64,000 nt of DNA, taken from positions 80,665 to 144,664 of the forward strand of contig DATEMU010000002.1 of assembly GCA_035275405.1 (NCBI GenBank), read 5' to 3'. Below the pieces are notes generated by a model that searched no databases, was not told the origin of the DNA, and worked only from the letters and a program-made list of their open reading frames with translations. Shown here piece after piece: positions 1 through 9,420 of the stretch. How positions within the stretch are numbered: position 1 is the stretch's first letter; each line of letters begins with the position of its first letter. The DNA comes from Phycisphaerae bacterium (GTDB lineage: Bacteria > Planctomycetota > Phycisphaerae > UBA1845 > UTPLA1). Made by a program: the position numbers and the translations under genes.

Positions 1-623
1 TAGTGGAAAAAAATGGAACGATCGTGAGGCAGGACGAAGAAGGGAGTGGGGAACAGAGAAAGGCAGGACGACGGGGTGGACGGTGTGCAGAGAAAAAAAC
101 AATGTGGCTGAATTAGCCTGACGAAGTTGAACTTCATGTCTTCTCGCTTCATGGGCGCGAACTTTCTCCGGACGGCGGCAGTTGCATTCCATCGCTCGGC
201 AATGCTTCGATACCTAACCAATACCTAATATAGAATGGATTTGGGGAAAGACAAGTCGGGGCGGGCGGAATTTTTTCTGGCGGCATGACGACGTCTCGGC
301 GTGGGGCCCCCGGCCCGATTTTTGGTTGCCTGTCCCTAATTACCTGCCCAATACTCGTGCTCAGTGCTCCCTCTGGGGGTTCTAAAAAATAATTAATTTG
401 TGCGCGGCGGGAGGCGTGTCGGCGGGTTCGGTCGCTCGCGAGCGTAGGGCAATCCCCATCGGGTCAGAGGGTTATAAAAGCCCCCGGTGGTTGTCCGGAA
501 TCAGGGAGCGCGGCGGGGGGTCATTAATGGATGTACTTCTGGCTCCTTTACCGCTTTTGCCGCATTAATTCCACTAGAATTTTCGGTAAGTGGTTTTTCA
601 CAAATTCGCCCGGGGAGCCTGAG
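1..623. other. Non-coding leader region of the window
   Basis: No reading frame here has a convincing start and composition. The stretch is mixed in base content and carries one fragment (343-374) of a repeat found twice near the other end of the window. The next supported gene has a ribosome binding site at 612-617. Nothing else could be identified. Confidence 0.5.
343..374 (-). repeat. Inverted fragment of the 246-bp repeat family
   Basis: Read on the minus strand, this stretch nearly matches the first 32 bases of the repeat at 63612-63858: both contain GAGGGAGC, then TGAGCACGAGTA, then GG. It is a short partial copy, with no gene attached. Confidence 0.6.
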
Positions 624-863
624 ATGAAGTGCCCATCCTGCAAAAGTCCAAGCAGCCCTGTCACCATCCCCTGGCCCATGACCGTGGCGGGCGGCGGGTT
701 CGTCGTCCAATGCAGTAGTTGTCAGGCGATCCTGGGATTCCTGCCCAACCTGGCTTCGCTGGAGACTCGTCTTCGCGCGATCGAGCAGCGCATGCCGGCG
801 GACCTGGTTCCTTCTCCCCTCACGAGCAGCGCGGTCAGCGGCAAAGAGCGGGAAGCGAATTAG
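624..863 (+). CDS. Small zinc-ribbon protein, 79 aa
   Basis: A 79-residue protein with two CxxC pairs (Cys3/Cys6 and Cys30/Cys33) spaced like a zinc ribbon, followed by a short helix with heptad-like leucines (about residues 45-58). An in-frame start upstream exists, but the ATG at 624 is preceded by GGGGAG at 612-617, seven bases away, and begins directly with the first CxxC (MKCPSC), so it is preferred. Function is unknown. Such ribbons may bind nucleic acid, protein or only metal. It stands alone, followed by a palindromic repeat. Moderate confidence that it is a real gene. Confidence 0.6.
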   Translation: MKCPSCKSPSSPVTIPWPMTVAGGGFVVQCSSCQAILGFLPNLASLETRLRAIEQRMPADLVPSPLTSSAVSGKEREAN

Positions 864-870
864 TAGTCCG

Positions 871-986
871 TCTCAATTGTCCGCTCGGGTGGCCCGGTCT
901 CGCAGCAGCGAGGCGTGATGCGCATCCAACACGGCCTGCCCGCTTCGCGGTCAGACCGTGCCACCCGGAACCGTACCTTCAATTGA
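871..986. repeat. Cruciform palindromic repeat, copy 1
   Basis: The core at 887-966 begins GGGTGG and ends CCACCC, with an outer stem closing over two inner hairpins (around CTCGCAGCAGCGAG and CCGCTTCGCGG). Flanks carry CTCAATT and TTCAATTGA. A second copy lies in the opposite orientation at 34053-34174, with most bases conserved. No transposase is present, so it is probably a REP- or MITE-like element. Confidence 0.75.
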
Positions 987-1309
987 TGAAGCGTCCGCGC
1001 GGCGATCGGTCGACGGCGCGGGCGGATACGGTTTTGTCTGTTTTTGGATACCGGAAATTCCTTATCCCGCGCGCTGGGAATGGCGCTGGCATCGGATGCG
1101 CAAGCTTTTCATTGACCGGGGGTTCTTCGAATTTATTCCTGTAAACGCTGTGCACTGCGCGGTAAAATGATGCGAACTCGCCAGCGGGTTTGATTTCTTG
1201 TCACCGTCTGCGCTGAAGCAGTCGGAGGGAGGGGCCCTCCACCACTATCGGCGCATCAGCAGGGAGGAAAGGGCGCGGTGTTTTTCGCCGCGCGGCGGAG
1301 TTCATCGCG
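987..1309. other. Intergenic region without a recognised gene
   Basis: The stretch between the palindromic repeat and the hybrid kinase. Short frames exist on both strands but have no ribosome binding site and no family resemblance. It presumably holds the kinase promoter, but no box stood out. Confidence 0.4.
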
Positions 1310-3880
1310 GTGCGAGCCGCGCATATCGAACGGGAAGCAGGGCTGATTGATGACAATTCTCGAACCCCACAGCGCAGCGGGGGGGGGGGGGGTAAAACTC
1401 TGCGCGCTCAAGGACAACCTGTAGTGGTTTTGCCACGACGGTCTTCCGCGATCATAGTGATCGCGGGCGGGTATGCCTTGCTGGGCGGCGCGATCTCGTT
1501 CAGCGGCTGGGCGCTCGACATCCCGCGGCTCACTGATTGGGGCAACGATGGGATTTCGATCCAGCCCAATACGTGCGTCCTGCTGATGCTGGCGGGGGCG
1601 GCGGTGGTCTTCTATAGCCAGGGCCGACGACGGATCGTGCAGGCTCTGGGGGCGCTGGTCGCCATCGGCGGGGGCCTCACCCTTCTGCAATATTTCATCG
1701 GCGTCGACCTGGGGTTCAATCATCAACTGCTGTTCGGGCGGACGTGGGGCCAGTACACGACACTGACTCCGGGGCGGATGGGGCCGCCAGCCTCCAGTTG
1801 CTTTACGCTCATCGGCCTGGCACTTGTCTTCGCCGGCCTCGGCGGACGGCTCCGGCTGATCGCTTCGGGCTGCGGCGTGGCGGTGCTGGCGATCGCGATG
1901 CTGTCTCTGATCGGGTATCTCTATGGCGCGGACCGGCTCTACACTCTCCCGTACCTGACGGCGATCGCACTGCAGACCGCATGCATGCTCGCGAGCGTGG
2001 GCGTTGCGCTGATCGCGTCGATCCCCGAGCGGGGTCTTGCGGCCGTGCTCGCGCGGCGGGACGCGGGTGGCGTTCTGGCGCGCCGATTGCTCCCAGCCGT
2101 CGTCCTGCTCCCCATTGCCCTCGGCTGCGTGCGTCTGGCGGGGCAGACCGCGGGGCTGTACGACACGGCGTTTGGCCTGGCGGCCATGGTTCTGGCGATG
2201 ATCGGCTGTTTCTTTGGCCTGTTGATTTGGACGTCCGGCGCGCTGAGCCGGACCGACGCGCTGCGCCGCGATCAGGAGGCGACGCTACGGGAGAGTGAAG
2301 AGCGCTTCCGGTCGCTGGCCTCGATTATCACCGACGTGCCGTGGGTGACCGACGCGTCGGGGGCGTTCATCGACCGGCAACCGGCGTGGGAAGCGTATTC
2401 CGGGCAGTCGTTTGAGGAATACATGGGTTTCGGCTGGGCGGCGGCGCTTCATAAGGAGGATCGGCCGCGCGTGTGGGAAACATGGCGGCGGGCCTGCGAG
2501 ACCCGCACGCTTTATGAGTCGCATGGCCGGTTGTGGCACGCGGCGTCGGGGGAATATCGATATTTCACGGTCAAGGCGCTTCCGCTATTGGATGAACAGG
2601 GGGCGGTTCGTGAGTGGGTGGGAAGCTGCACCGATGTTCACGAGCGCAAGTGCATGGAGATGGAGCGGGAACGGCTGCTCGACAGCGAGCGGGCGGCGCG
2701 GACGGAGGTGGAGCGGATGGCGCGGGCCAAGGATGATTTCCTGGCGACGGTCTCGCACGAGCTGCGCTCACCGCTGAATGTAATCTCCGGGTGGGCGCAG
2801 TTGCTGCAACAGGGAGACCGCGCAGAGACGACGCTGGCGGAGGCGAGCCGGGCGATTGTGGCGGCGGTGCGGACGCAGGCGCGGATCATCGATGATCTGT
2901 TGGACATGAACCGGATCGCGGCGGGCAAGCTGCGGCTGGAGATTGCCGAGGTCGACCTGGCGTCGGTGGCGGCGGCGGCGCTGGACTGCGTTCGCGAGAA
3001 TGCTCAGGCGAAGAATATTCGCCTGGAATCGAAGGGGTGCGCGGAGGCGGGGCCGATGCGGGGAGACGGCGTGCGGCTCCAGCAGCTTATCACGAACCTT
3101 CTTTCCAATGCCGTGAAGTTCACGCCGGAGGGCGGCCAGGTGGAGTTGGCGATGGAGCGGGTCGAGTCGGACGTGGTGATCCGCGTGAGCGACACGGGGC
3201 CGGGGATCAAGCGGGAGTTTCTGCCGCGGGTTTTTGATACCTTCGTACAGGCGGACAGTTCGGTGGCCCGGCGGCATGGCGGGCTGGGGTTGGGGCTGGC
3301 GATCGTCAAGAGCATCACGGAACTGCATGGCGGCTGCGTATCAGTGGAAAGCGCCGGCGAGGGCAAGGGGGCGACGTTCAAGGTTCGATTGCCTGCATGC
3401 GGCGTCGAGGCCCCCACACCGGACGAGCGCCTCTTGCCCGCCATGCGGGATTTGGACCTGACCGGAGTGCGCGTGCTGGTGGCGGACGATGATCCGACGG
3501 CCGCGGAACTTCTGCGTCGCTTCCTCGGGACGCCGGGCGCAGACATCAAGCTGGTCGGCTCGGGGGCGGAGGTGCTCGCCGAGGCGCGGCGTTTTGCGCC
3601 GGATATCCTGCTCTGCGACATCAGCATGCCGGACATGGATGGATACGAGCTGATCCGGCGGCTGCGCGGAGCGGGGAGCCTGGTCCCGGCCGTCGCGGTG
3701 ACGGCGTTCGCCCGACCGGAGGATAAGGCTCGCGCTTTGGAGGCGGGTTATGATCTGCACCTTTCCAAGCCGGTGAGCGCGCAGGAACTGATGGCCGTCG
3801 TGGATGCGGCACTGCTCAAGGGCCGCAATGCGCCGCACGTCGTACTCGCGGCGAGGGGCGGCTGCCCTACCCAAACGTGA
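1310..3880 (+). CDS. Membrane hybrid histidine kinase (7-8 TM, PAS, HisKA, HATPase, REC)
   Basis: Sensor kinase of a two-component system, sited in the inner membrane. Residues about 45-310 are a series of hydrophobic segments (MASE-like sensor), then PAS (~325-445), HisKA with the phospho-acceptor in SHELRSPL (~485), HATPase with the N box (SNAVKF), DTGPGI and HGGLGLGLAI, and a C-terminal receiver with its aspartate in LLCDISMPDMDG. The GTG start lies in a weak context. An ATG at 1350 has AGGG about eight bases upstream but is in another frame, which joins the kinase only if the 14-G run at 1379-1392 gains one G. The true start is therefore uncertain. No partner regulator is adjacent, and the signal sensed is unknown. 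Confidence 0.85.
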   Translation: MRAAHIEREAGLIDDNSRTPQRSGGGGGKTLRAQGQPVVVLPRRSSAIIVIAGGYALLGGAISFSGWALDIPRLTDWGNDGISIQPNTCVLLMLAGAAVVFYSQGRRRIVQALGALVAIGGGLTLLQYFIGVDLGFNHQLLFGRTWGQYTTLTPGRMGPPASSCFTLIGLALVFAGLGGRLRLIASGCGVAVLAIAMLSLIGYLYGADRLYTLPYLTAIALQTACMLASVGVALIASIPERGLAAVLARRDAGGVLARRLLPAVVLLPIALGCVRLAGQTAGLYDTAFGLAAMVLAMIGCFFGLLIWTSGALSRTDALRRDQEATLRESEERFRSLASIITDVPWVTDASGAFIDRQPAWEAYSGQSFEEYMGFGWAAALHKEDRPRVWETWRRACETRTLYESHGRLWHAASGEYRYFTVKALPLLDEQGAVREWVGSCTDVHERKCMEMERERLLDSERAARTEVERMARAKDDFLATVSHELRSPLNVISGWAQLLQQGDRAETTLAEASRAIVAAVRTQARIIDDLLDMNRIAAGKLRLEIAEVDLASVAAAALDCVRENAQAKNIRLESKGCAEAGPMRGDGVRLQQLITNLLSNAVKFTPEGGQVELAMERVESDVVIRVSDTGPGIKREFLPRVFDTFVQADSSVARRHGGLGLGLAIVKSITELHGGCVSVESAGEGKGATFKVRLPACGVEAPTPDERLLPAMRDLDLTGVRVLVADDDPTAAELLRRFLGTPGADIKLVGSGAEVLAEARRFAPDILLCDISMPDMDGYELIRRLRGAGSLVPAVAVTAFARPEDKARALEAGYDLHLSKPVSAQELMAVVDAALLKGRNAPHVVLAARGGCPTQT
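1379..1392 (+). repeat. Homopolymer tract of 14 G in the kinase N-terminus
   Basis: Fourteen consecutive G encode glycines 24-28 of the hybrid kinase, just before the first membrane segment. With 14 G the frame from the ATG at 1350 stops at the TAG at 1422, and with 15 G it runs into the kinase. Tracts of this length are prone to slippage and to assembly error. Confidence 0.85.
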
Positions 3881-3975
3881 ACCGCGCTTGAAACCTGTTC
3901 GTACTTCGATATGCTACGGTATGGATGCTGTCGCCGCGGCGATCGCGCGTCGTTACGCAGGGATGTGTTGAACCT

Positions 3976-5136
3976 ATGCAATCTTTAATTCGTCTCGCGC
4001 CATCGCGGATGCAGCGTTTTCAGCGTCCGGCCAAGGCCTCCTGGCCCATCCTGGCGGCGGTCATCGCCGTCGCGGTCGGTGTCTGGGGGCTTTATGCATG
4101 GAAATATGCCGCGCCGGCGAATTCGGGGGCGGGCCTGGCGGATTCTTCGGCGTCGCCGGCTACCGGCGAGGACGGCGCGCCGCTGACGACGCTGCGCGCC
4201 ACGCGGGCGACGGACGACCTGGAACCCGAACAGCTTCCCAGCAGCGGGCTTTCACAGTCGGTCGGCGTGAACTCGCCTTCGAATCTGGAGGGCGAGGGGA
4301 TTGAAATCAAGTTGAAGGGTGAATCAGCGGCTACGCCCGTTCCGATCACACAGCAGCCGGTTGTCTCACCCTCACCCCAGCCCTCTCTCTTGAAGGGAGA
4401 GGGGGGCTTGCGGGATGCACGGCTTTTCCTGGCCAAAGGCGATCTCGTCGCGGCTCGGAATGACTTTTCCGCGGCCTTGCAACGGGGACTTCCGCCCGAT
4501 CAGGAGTCGGAGGCTCGCCACGAATTGGAGCGGATCGCCGGCGCCCTGCTCTTCAGCCGCGCGGCCAACACGACCGACCCGCTGACCGCCGTGCATACGG
4601 TAGCGCCCGGGGACTCCATCCACGCGATTGCCCGGCAACACCGGGTCACCGACGAACTGGTCATGAGAATCAACAACATCTCGGAGCCCAACCGGTTGGC
4701 CGTGGGTCAGCGGCTGAAGGTGATCAAGGGTCCGTTTCGCGCGGTGATCTCCAAGTCGCGTCATCGGATGGACGTGTATCTGGGCGAGGTGCTGGTGCGC
4801 TCGTTTCGCGTGGGACTGGGGACCAACGGCGGTACGCCGACGGGTTCGTGGATCGTGCGCAACAAGCTGGCCAATCCCGACTGGACCGATCCGCGAAACG
4901 GGCGGCACTATCTCGCGGACGATCCGGACAATCCGATCGGCGAGCGCTGGATCGGCCTGGAAGGCGTCGCCGGCGAGGCGGTCGGCAAGCAGGGCTTCGG
5001 CATTCACGGCACGATCGACCCGGCCAGCATCGGCGAGAATCTCTCCATGGGGTGCGTCCGACTCGCGCCGGACGATGTGAAGTTCGTCTATGACCTCCTG
5101 GTCGAGCGGCAGTCGCCGGTCGAGATCCGTTCGTAG
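3976..5136 (+). CDS. LysM L,D-transpeptidase, membrane anchored
   Basis: Peptidoglycan cross-linking enzyme of the YkuD type, acting in the periplasm. An N-terminal membrane segment (~22-42 from this start) is followed by a low-complexity linker with an inserted repeat, a helical hairpin region, a LysM domain (VHTVAPGDSIHAIA to GQRLKVI) that binds glycan, and a C-terminal YkuD domain with the catalytic signature GFGIHGT then SMGCVRL, the Cys being the nucleophile. An alternative in-frame ATG lies 51 bases upstream. The chosen one precedes the membrane anchor with less extra sequence and has AGGGATG about ten bases ahead. It converges with the next gene, the two stops being five bases apart. 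Confidence 0.88.
   Translation: MQSLIRLAPSRMQRFQRPAKASWPILAAVIAVAVGVWGLYAWKYAAPANSGAGLADSSASPATGEDGAPLTTLRATRATDDLEPEQLPSSGLSQSVGVNSPSNLEGEGIEIKLKGESAATPVPITQQPVVSPSPQPSLLKGEGGLRDARLFLAKGDLVAARNDFSAALQRGLPPDQESEARHELERIAGALLFSRAANTTDPLTAVHTVAPGDSIHAIARQHRVTDELVMRINNISEPNRLAVGQRLKVIKGPFRAVISKSRHRMDVYLGEVLVRSFRVGLGTNGGTPTGSWIVRNKLANPDWTDPRNGRHYLADDPDNPIGERWIGLEGVAGEAVGKQGFGIHGTIDPASIGENLSMGCVRLAPDDVKFVYDLLVERQSPVEIRS
4365..4406 (+). repeat. In-frame short palindromic repeat in the transpeptidase linker
   Basis: A stretch containing CCCTCACCCC, then CCCTCTCTCTTGAAGGGAGAGGG, which folds as a hairpin. It resembles intergenic REP-type repeats of many bacteria but is read through in frame, encoding a linker rich in Ser, Pro and Gly between the membrane anchor and the catalytic domains. 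Confidence 0.55.
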
Positions 5137-5141
5137 GACCA

Positions 5142-8100
5142 TCAGTCCATCCGTTCGGCCACCAGCATGACATTGAGGAGATAGCGCGACGCCGGCGGGG
5201 CATTCACGGCGGAGGGCGCCGCTTCGCTTTCCCATGGAGTTCGCCGCGGGCCGCAGCCATAAAAGCTGCCGAACACGCCGTAGCGAAGGGTGATCTTGTA
5301 TGCGTCCGGGATCATCGCGGATACCTCTTCGTCTCCAAAAACGCCCTGAGCCTTGAGCGCCGACGCGAGATAGGCGGCGAGGTCGAGGGTCATCGTGCCC
5401 GGCGCGCTGCGTTCGAGCGGCGTCCGATGCGGCAGCCGAAGGGGGCCGAGAAGGCGTCGCAGTGCGGCCGTGGATTCGTCTTTGGTATCGGCGGTCGCGT
5501 CCTGCGAAGCGTCGCCGGGCGAGGGGGGTGGCCCCCAGAGGCCCGCCGTCTCCACGGCCGGCAAATAGGCCGCGGGCCCGCGGATGGGTTGCGCCTGCTC
5601 GAGGATCCTCCCTTCACCGATCGTTCGGTCTCCCCAACGAATCTTGAATACGTCATCTTCGACGCGCGTCTCCAGCACAAGCGGATCGAGCGTCAGCGTC
5701 ACCATCTTCGGCGGGCCCCAGCGACTCGTTGTCGCAGGCGATTCCCCTTCAATTGCCCCTGTCGCCGAAGCGCCGACTCGCCGCTGACTTGTCGAGACGA
5801 CAGCGACCACCCCATACCGGCCGTCGACGAGCTGGCCGCGGCGAAGATTGATTTGCGCGAGCCGCTCGCTGCGCTCCGCCGGATCGCGCGAGGCCGCCAG
5901 CCGCTGTCGATCCTGCGGCGACATGTGGCCGAGCGCATGAAGCCAGCGCAAGACGGCGTTGGCGGTTGGCGGTCCGAGCCGACGCCCGATCTCGTCGAGT
6001 TCCACCAGGTGGACACCGGCCTTGACCGCCGCAAAGACGCGCCAGTGCTCGGCGTGGTCCACCGACGCAATTGTCCGCGAGAGCTGGTCGAGTATACGGC
6101 CGGCGCTGGACTCGCAGCGTTGGTTGAGCAGGGCGCCGAGCAGGGCCAGGACGGCGTCGCGATGCCCGGCGTCCGCCAGGGGGATCAATTTATCCAGGAC
6201 CGCCTCGCGCTCGTCGTGTGCGGGGTAGGAGTCCATCAGACAGAGGGCGGCTCGCTCGGCAAAACCCGATTCGATGAGCGCCTGCAGCGCCTCTACACGC
6301 ACGGCCGGACTCACCGCGTGAGTGGCGATCACCCCCTTCGTCAGCGGATCGTTTGCCGATCGTGCGAGGATGAGCGGAAAGGGCCCGTGGAGGGGGATCG
6401 CCCCTTCTCGCGCCGCTTCCACATGGTCGCGGCGGTGCTGAAGCTGCGCAATGAGCAGCCGATAGGCCGCGTCGCGCTGTGCGCCGGAATTCGACACGGC
6501 ATCCTTGATAAAATCGGAGAAGCGCCGTCCGTACACGGCGTCTCCCAGATCAATTCCGCACAGGGCATCGAGAAACGCGGTCTTCCGGCCGCGCCCGTGC
6601 AGCGACCACCACTGCGAAAGGAGGAGGTCGCTGGGTTCATCGCCGGCGGTTCCGAGCCCTCGGGCGACTTCCGCAATCTGCGACGCGGTTTCCGGCCTGG
6701 CACTGGCGATCAGGGCCTGAATCATCGGCCTCACGATTGCGCGGTCTTCGATTTCCGCGGCCAGCGACAGCGCCGCGCGTTGTCCCGCAATCGACGCCTC
6801 CTCCAAGAAAGTCCAGTCCATCGGCGGGGGGCTTAAGGCGGTGAGGACCTTCATCGCCTCCCATGTAACGGCCCCATCCTCAGAACGAAGCAGCGCCCCC
6901 AGTATCGCCACGGCGTGCGAGCGGTCGATGGTCGGAGTGTTCGCGTCGGGGGCGGCTCGTTCGGGCGTTTCCGGCGCGCCGGGATCAACTCCGGCAGTCT
7001 GGCGCCACCAAATCCCGCCGTCCTCGATACCCAGTCCGAAGGCGACGAGCTGAACCCAACGTGCTTGCACCTGCGGCTCCGCCTCGGCGAAGCGATCCGA
7101 CGTCTCTCCGAACAAGGCCCAGGGCGATTGTCCCGCGGGGTAAGTGCAATAATAGCGCCACGCCGCGACGCGCACCCGCTCCTCGTCGCGGATGGCCGCG
7201 GCGATCACGGCGCTGTCGACCTCGTCAGACCACGCGGACAACGCTTCCTCGTCGAAATCCAATTTGTCGGACTTCGCGACGAGCCGGTCGCGAAGTCGTG
7301 CGAGCCGCTCGATCGCCAGCGCGGCCATCGCACCGGACGGGCCACGAAGCTGTGCCAGGGCGTCCGCGACGACGGAGACCGTCGTCCAGGACGGATCTTT
7401 TCCGGAGGGTTGCGGAGGGGCCTGACCGGACCCACTCTCTTGTAATTTTCGCAGAAAATCGAGATCGATCATCTCCTGTACGCCGCTGGGCCATTCAAAG
7501 CTCAGTCGCCCGGCGGTTTCCGGTATTTCCAGCAGAATCGCCGCGGCGCCGGTCGACCGCATCGTCCGCGGCTCGTCACGCAGCTTGTCCTGACGAGGCT
7601 TTCCCGATTTTTGCGGATCGTCGGGAGGAAAGCGGCGCGGGCCGGTCTTGTTTCTCAGGACGACCAGCCCGGCATTTCCCTCGCCCGGCAGCGAATCCAA
7701 TTGCTCGAAGACGGGGTCCTGCTCCAGACCGTCCAGGCGGATGCGGCCGTTGACCATCGGAGTGTTTCTCAGTCCGTAGTAGCCGCGGGCGTCTTTCCCC
7801 GCCAGCGTGGCCCGGGAAATCGACGGTAGAACCGCGCCCTCGGCCGGGCCGTTGCCGCGAGGGATTTCGTAACGAATCGGCAGGGTGAGGAAGATCTTCC
7901 CGTTCTCCGCGCGGACCCGCTCGTTCTCATCGACGATCTCGCTGGAGAAGAGCGGCGTATCCATCGCCGCCGTCAGATCCACCTGGACCCACGACTCCAA
8001 CGCGACTTTCCATTGACCGGCGAGACGCTTGATCGATTCGTCGCCGGGGTTGATGTTCCACGCCCGACGGAGGTAGAACGCGGCCGTGTCCGCCCGCCCT

Positions 8101-8621
8101 GCCGCCTTCGCCCAGCGCGCGACCTCCAGCATCCGCCGCGTATTGCCTTTTGGTACGGTGGAAGTCAGCCGCCGCAGGGTGGTGCGGTTACAGAACGTGA
8201 CGAACTTGGCGGCGGGGCTGTCGGCGGGCTTCACTGCGGTCATTGGCTTGGCGGCGAGCGAGGCATCGAGGGCGATCGCGCGTTCCAGACAGCGCGTCGC
8301 CGACGTTTCCATCCCGCTGAAATAGTAGCCTGCCGTCCATTGGGTCAGCACCCTGGCATCATTGCAGGTATCGATCCGGCGCATCTCCTCAACGCCGCGG
8401 AGGAGCCGATCAATCTTCGACCGCGGAAGGACCACGTCGCGCGGGCCCTGCGGCGTGCCGGTCGCGATGCGAACCTCGGGCTGCTCTTCCTGGGTGACGT
8501 GACCGACGACGATCTTGCCGCTGGTCTGTATCACAAGATCCGCGGCGGCGCGGGATGAAATGCCTGTGGCCATCGCGGCCGAGGCCAGCGCGAAAAGTCG
8601 AAGACGTGGATGTCGATTCAT
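5142..8621 (-). CDS. Large secreted HEAT-like protein, 1159 aa
   Basis: Begins with a basic n-region and an Ala-rich hydrophobic stretch typical of a signal peptide (about residues 1-27), so probably periplasmic. The next ~50 residues form a small beta-type domain (LVIQTSGKIVVGHV) of a kind common at the start of planctomycete secreted proteins. The long middle (about 600-1000) is alpha-helical with a HEAT-like repeat feel. Near the C-terminus come two beta-rich segments. No catalytic motif was recognised and no function is assigned. It is divergent from endonuclease V, about 97 bases apart, and ends five bases from the transpeptidase stop. Confidence 0.75.
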   Translation of the reverse strand: MNRHPRLRLFALASAAMATGISSRAAADLVIQTSGKIVVGHVTQEEQPEVRIATGTPQGPRDVVLPRSKIDRLLRGVEEMRRIDTCNDARVLTQWTAGYYFSGMETSATRCLERAIALDASLAAKPMTAVKPADSPAAKFVTFCNRTTLRRLTSTVPKGNTRRMLEVARWAKAAGRADTAAFYLRRAWNINPGDESIKRLAGQWKVALESWVQVDLTAAMDTPLFSSEIVDENERVRAENGKIFLTLPIRYEIPRGNGPAEGAVLPSISRATLAGKDARGYYGLRNTPMVNGRIRLDGLEQDPVFEQLDSLPGEGNAGLVVLRNKTGPRRFPPDDPQKSGKPRQDKLRDEPRTMRSTGAAAILLEIPETAGRLSFEWPSGVQEMIDLDFLRKLQESGSGQAPPQPSGKDPSWTTVSVVADALAQLRGPSGAMAALAIERLARLRDRLVAKSDKLDFDEEALSAWSDEVDSAVIAAAIRDEERVRVAAWRYYCTYPAGQSPWALFGETSDRFAEAEPQVQARWVQLVAFGLGIEDGGIWWRQTAGVDPGAPETPERAAPDANTPTIDRSHAVAILGALLRSEDGAVTWEAMKVLTALSPPPMDWTFLEEASIAGQRAALSLAAEIEDRAIVRPMIQALIASARPETASQIAEVARGLGTAGDEPSDLLLSQWWSLHGRGRKTAFLDALCGIDLGDAVYGRRFSDFIKDAVSNSGAQRDAAYRLLIAQLQHRRDHVEAAREGAIPLHGPFPLILARSANDPLTKGVIATHAVSPAVRVEALQALIESGFAERAALCLMDSYPAHDEREAVLDKLIPLADAGHRDAVLALLGALLNQRCESSAGRILDQLSRTIASVDHAEHWRVFAAVKAGVHLVELDEIGRRLGPPTANAVLRWLHALGHMSPQDRQRLAASRDPAERSERLAQINLRRGQLVDGRYGVVAVVSTSQRRVGASATGAIEGESPATTSRWGPPKMVTLTLDPLVLETRVEDDVFKIRWGDRTIGEGRILEQAQPIRGPAAYLPAVETAGLWGPPPSPGDASQDATADTKDESTAALRRLLGPLRLPHRTPLERSAPGTMTLDLAAYLASALKAQGVFGDEEVSAMIPDAYKITLRYGVFGSFYGCGPRRTPWESEAAPSAVNAPPASRYLLNVMLVAERMD

Positions 8622-8718
8622 GGCGAAGGGATCGAAAAGTGCCGGCGCGCCGGACGGGCCGCCGCGATCTCCTTATTCTATCTGATCGCGGCGCGGCGGG
8701 CGACGTAGAATGGCGATC

Positions 8719-9420
8719 ATGAAGCTGCCGCCGCCGCTGCACCGCTGGAATCTGACCCCGCGCCAGGCGATCCGCCTGCAAGGGCGGCTCGCACAGCGCG
8801 TGCGGCAGACGCCGCTTCGCGGGCCAGTTCGCTTCGTGGCCGGCGGGGATGGGGCGTTCGTGGACGGCGGCCGCGCGATCGTCGCGGCGTGGGTCGTGTG
8901 GGATGTCGTCGATCAATGCGTCGTCGAAGAGAGGTGGGCGCGGAGGCCGGTGCGCTTTCCCTATGTGCCGGGGCTGCTGACGTTTCGGGAGGCGCCCGCG
9001 CTGCTCGCCGCAGCGCGAAAGCTCCAGCGCATTCCCGATGTCTTCCTGCTCGACGGTCAGGGCCGGGCGCATCCGCGCCGGATCGGTCTGGCGTCGCACG
9101 TCGGCCTGTGTCTGGGCCGACCCACGATCGGCTGCGCCAAGAGCAGACTGTGCGGGGAGGACTGTGCGCCACCCGCGGCGGCAGGCTCTTCGGCGCCCTT
9201 GATGCTCGACGGCGAGGAAGTGGGCCGCGTCTTGCGGACACAGACCGGCGTTCGGCCCGTGTATGTCAGCGTCGGTCATCGGGTGACGCTGGCAGACGCC
9301 GTCCGCGTGACGCTGCGTTGTTGCACGACGTACCGCGTTCCCGAACCGACGCGACTGGCGGATCAGTTGGTGGGGCGCTTGAAGCGGGAATGGACGGGGC
9401 GGGCCGGCGAGCGCGCATAA
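8719..9420 (+). CDS. nfi: Endonuclease V
   Basis: DNA repair enzyme that cleaves near deoxyinosine and similar lesions. Family landmarks in order: the metal-binding Asp in GGDGAF (~38), FPYVPGLLTFREAP, the second Asp in FLLDGQGRAHPRRIGLASH, PTIGCAKS, and VSVGHRVTL near the C-terminus. The length (233 aa) fits the family. An in-frame ATG lies nine bases upstream, but it overlaps a TAGAAT box (8706-8711). The start chosen here is seven bases after that box, as at several other genes in this window, suggesting a leaderless transcript. It is a monocistronic gene. Confidence 0.9.
   Translation: MKLPPPLHRWNLTPRQAIRLQGRLAQRVRQTPLRGPVRFVAGGDGAFVDGGRAIVAAWVVWDVVDQCVVEERWARRPVRFPYVPGLLTFREAPALLAAARKLQRIPDVFLLDGQGRAHPRRIGLASHVGLCLGRPTIGCAKSRLCGEDCAPPAAAGSSAPLMLDGEEVGRVLRTQTGVRPVYVSVGHRVTLADAVRVTLRCCTTYRVPEPTRLADQLVGRLKREWTGRAGERA

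Noticed and set aside
719..1170. Overlapping plus-strand frames near the first repeat
   Set aside because: They read through a palindromic repeat, have no ribosome site and differ in every part from known families.
5427..6836. Long plus-strand open frame inside the large secreted protein gene
   Set aside because: It is antisense to a convincing signal-peptide protein. Its composition is that expected from the GC-rich opposite frame, and no motif was found.
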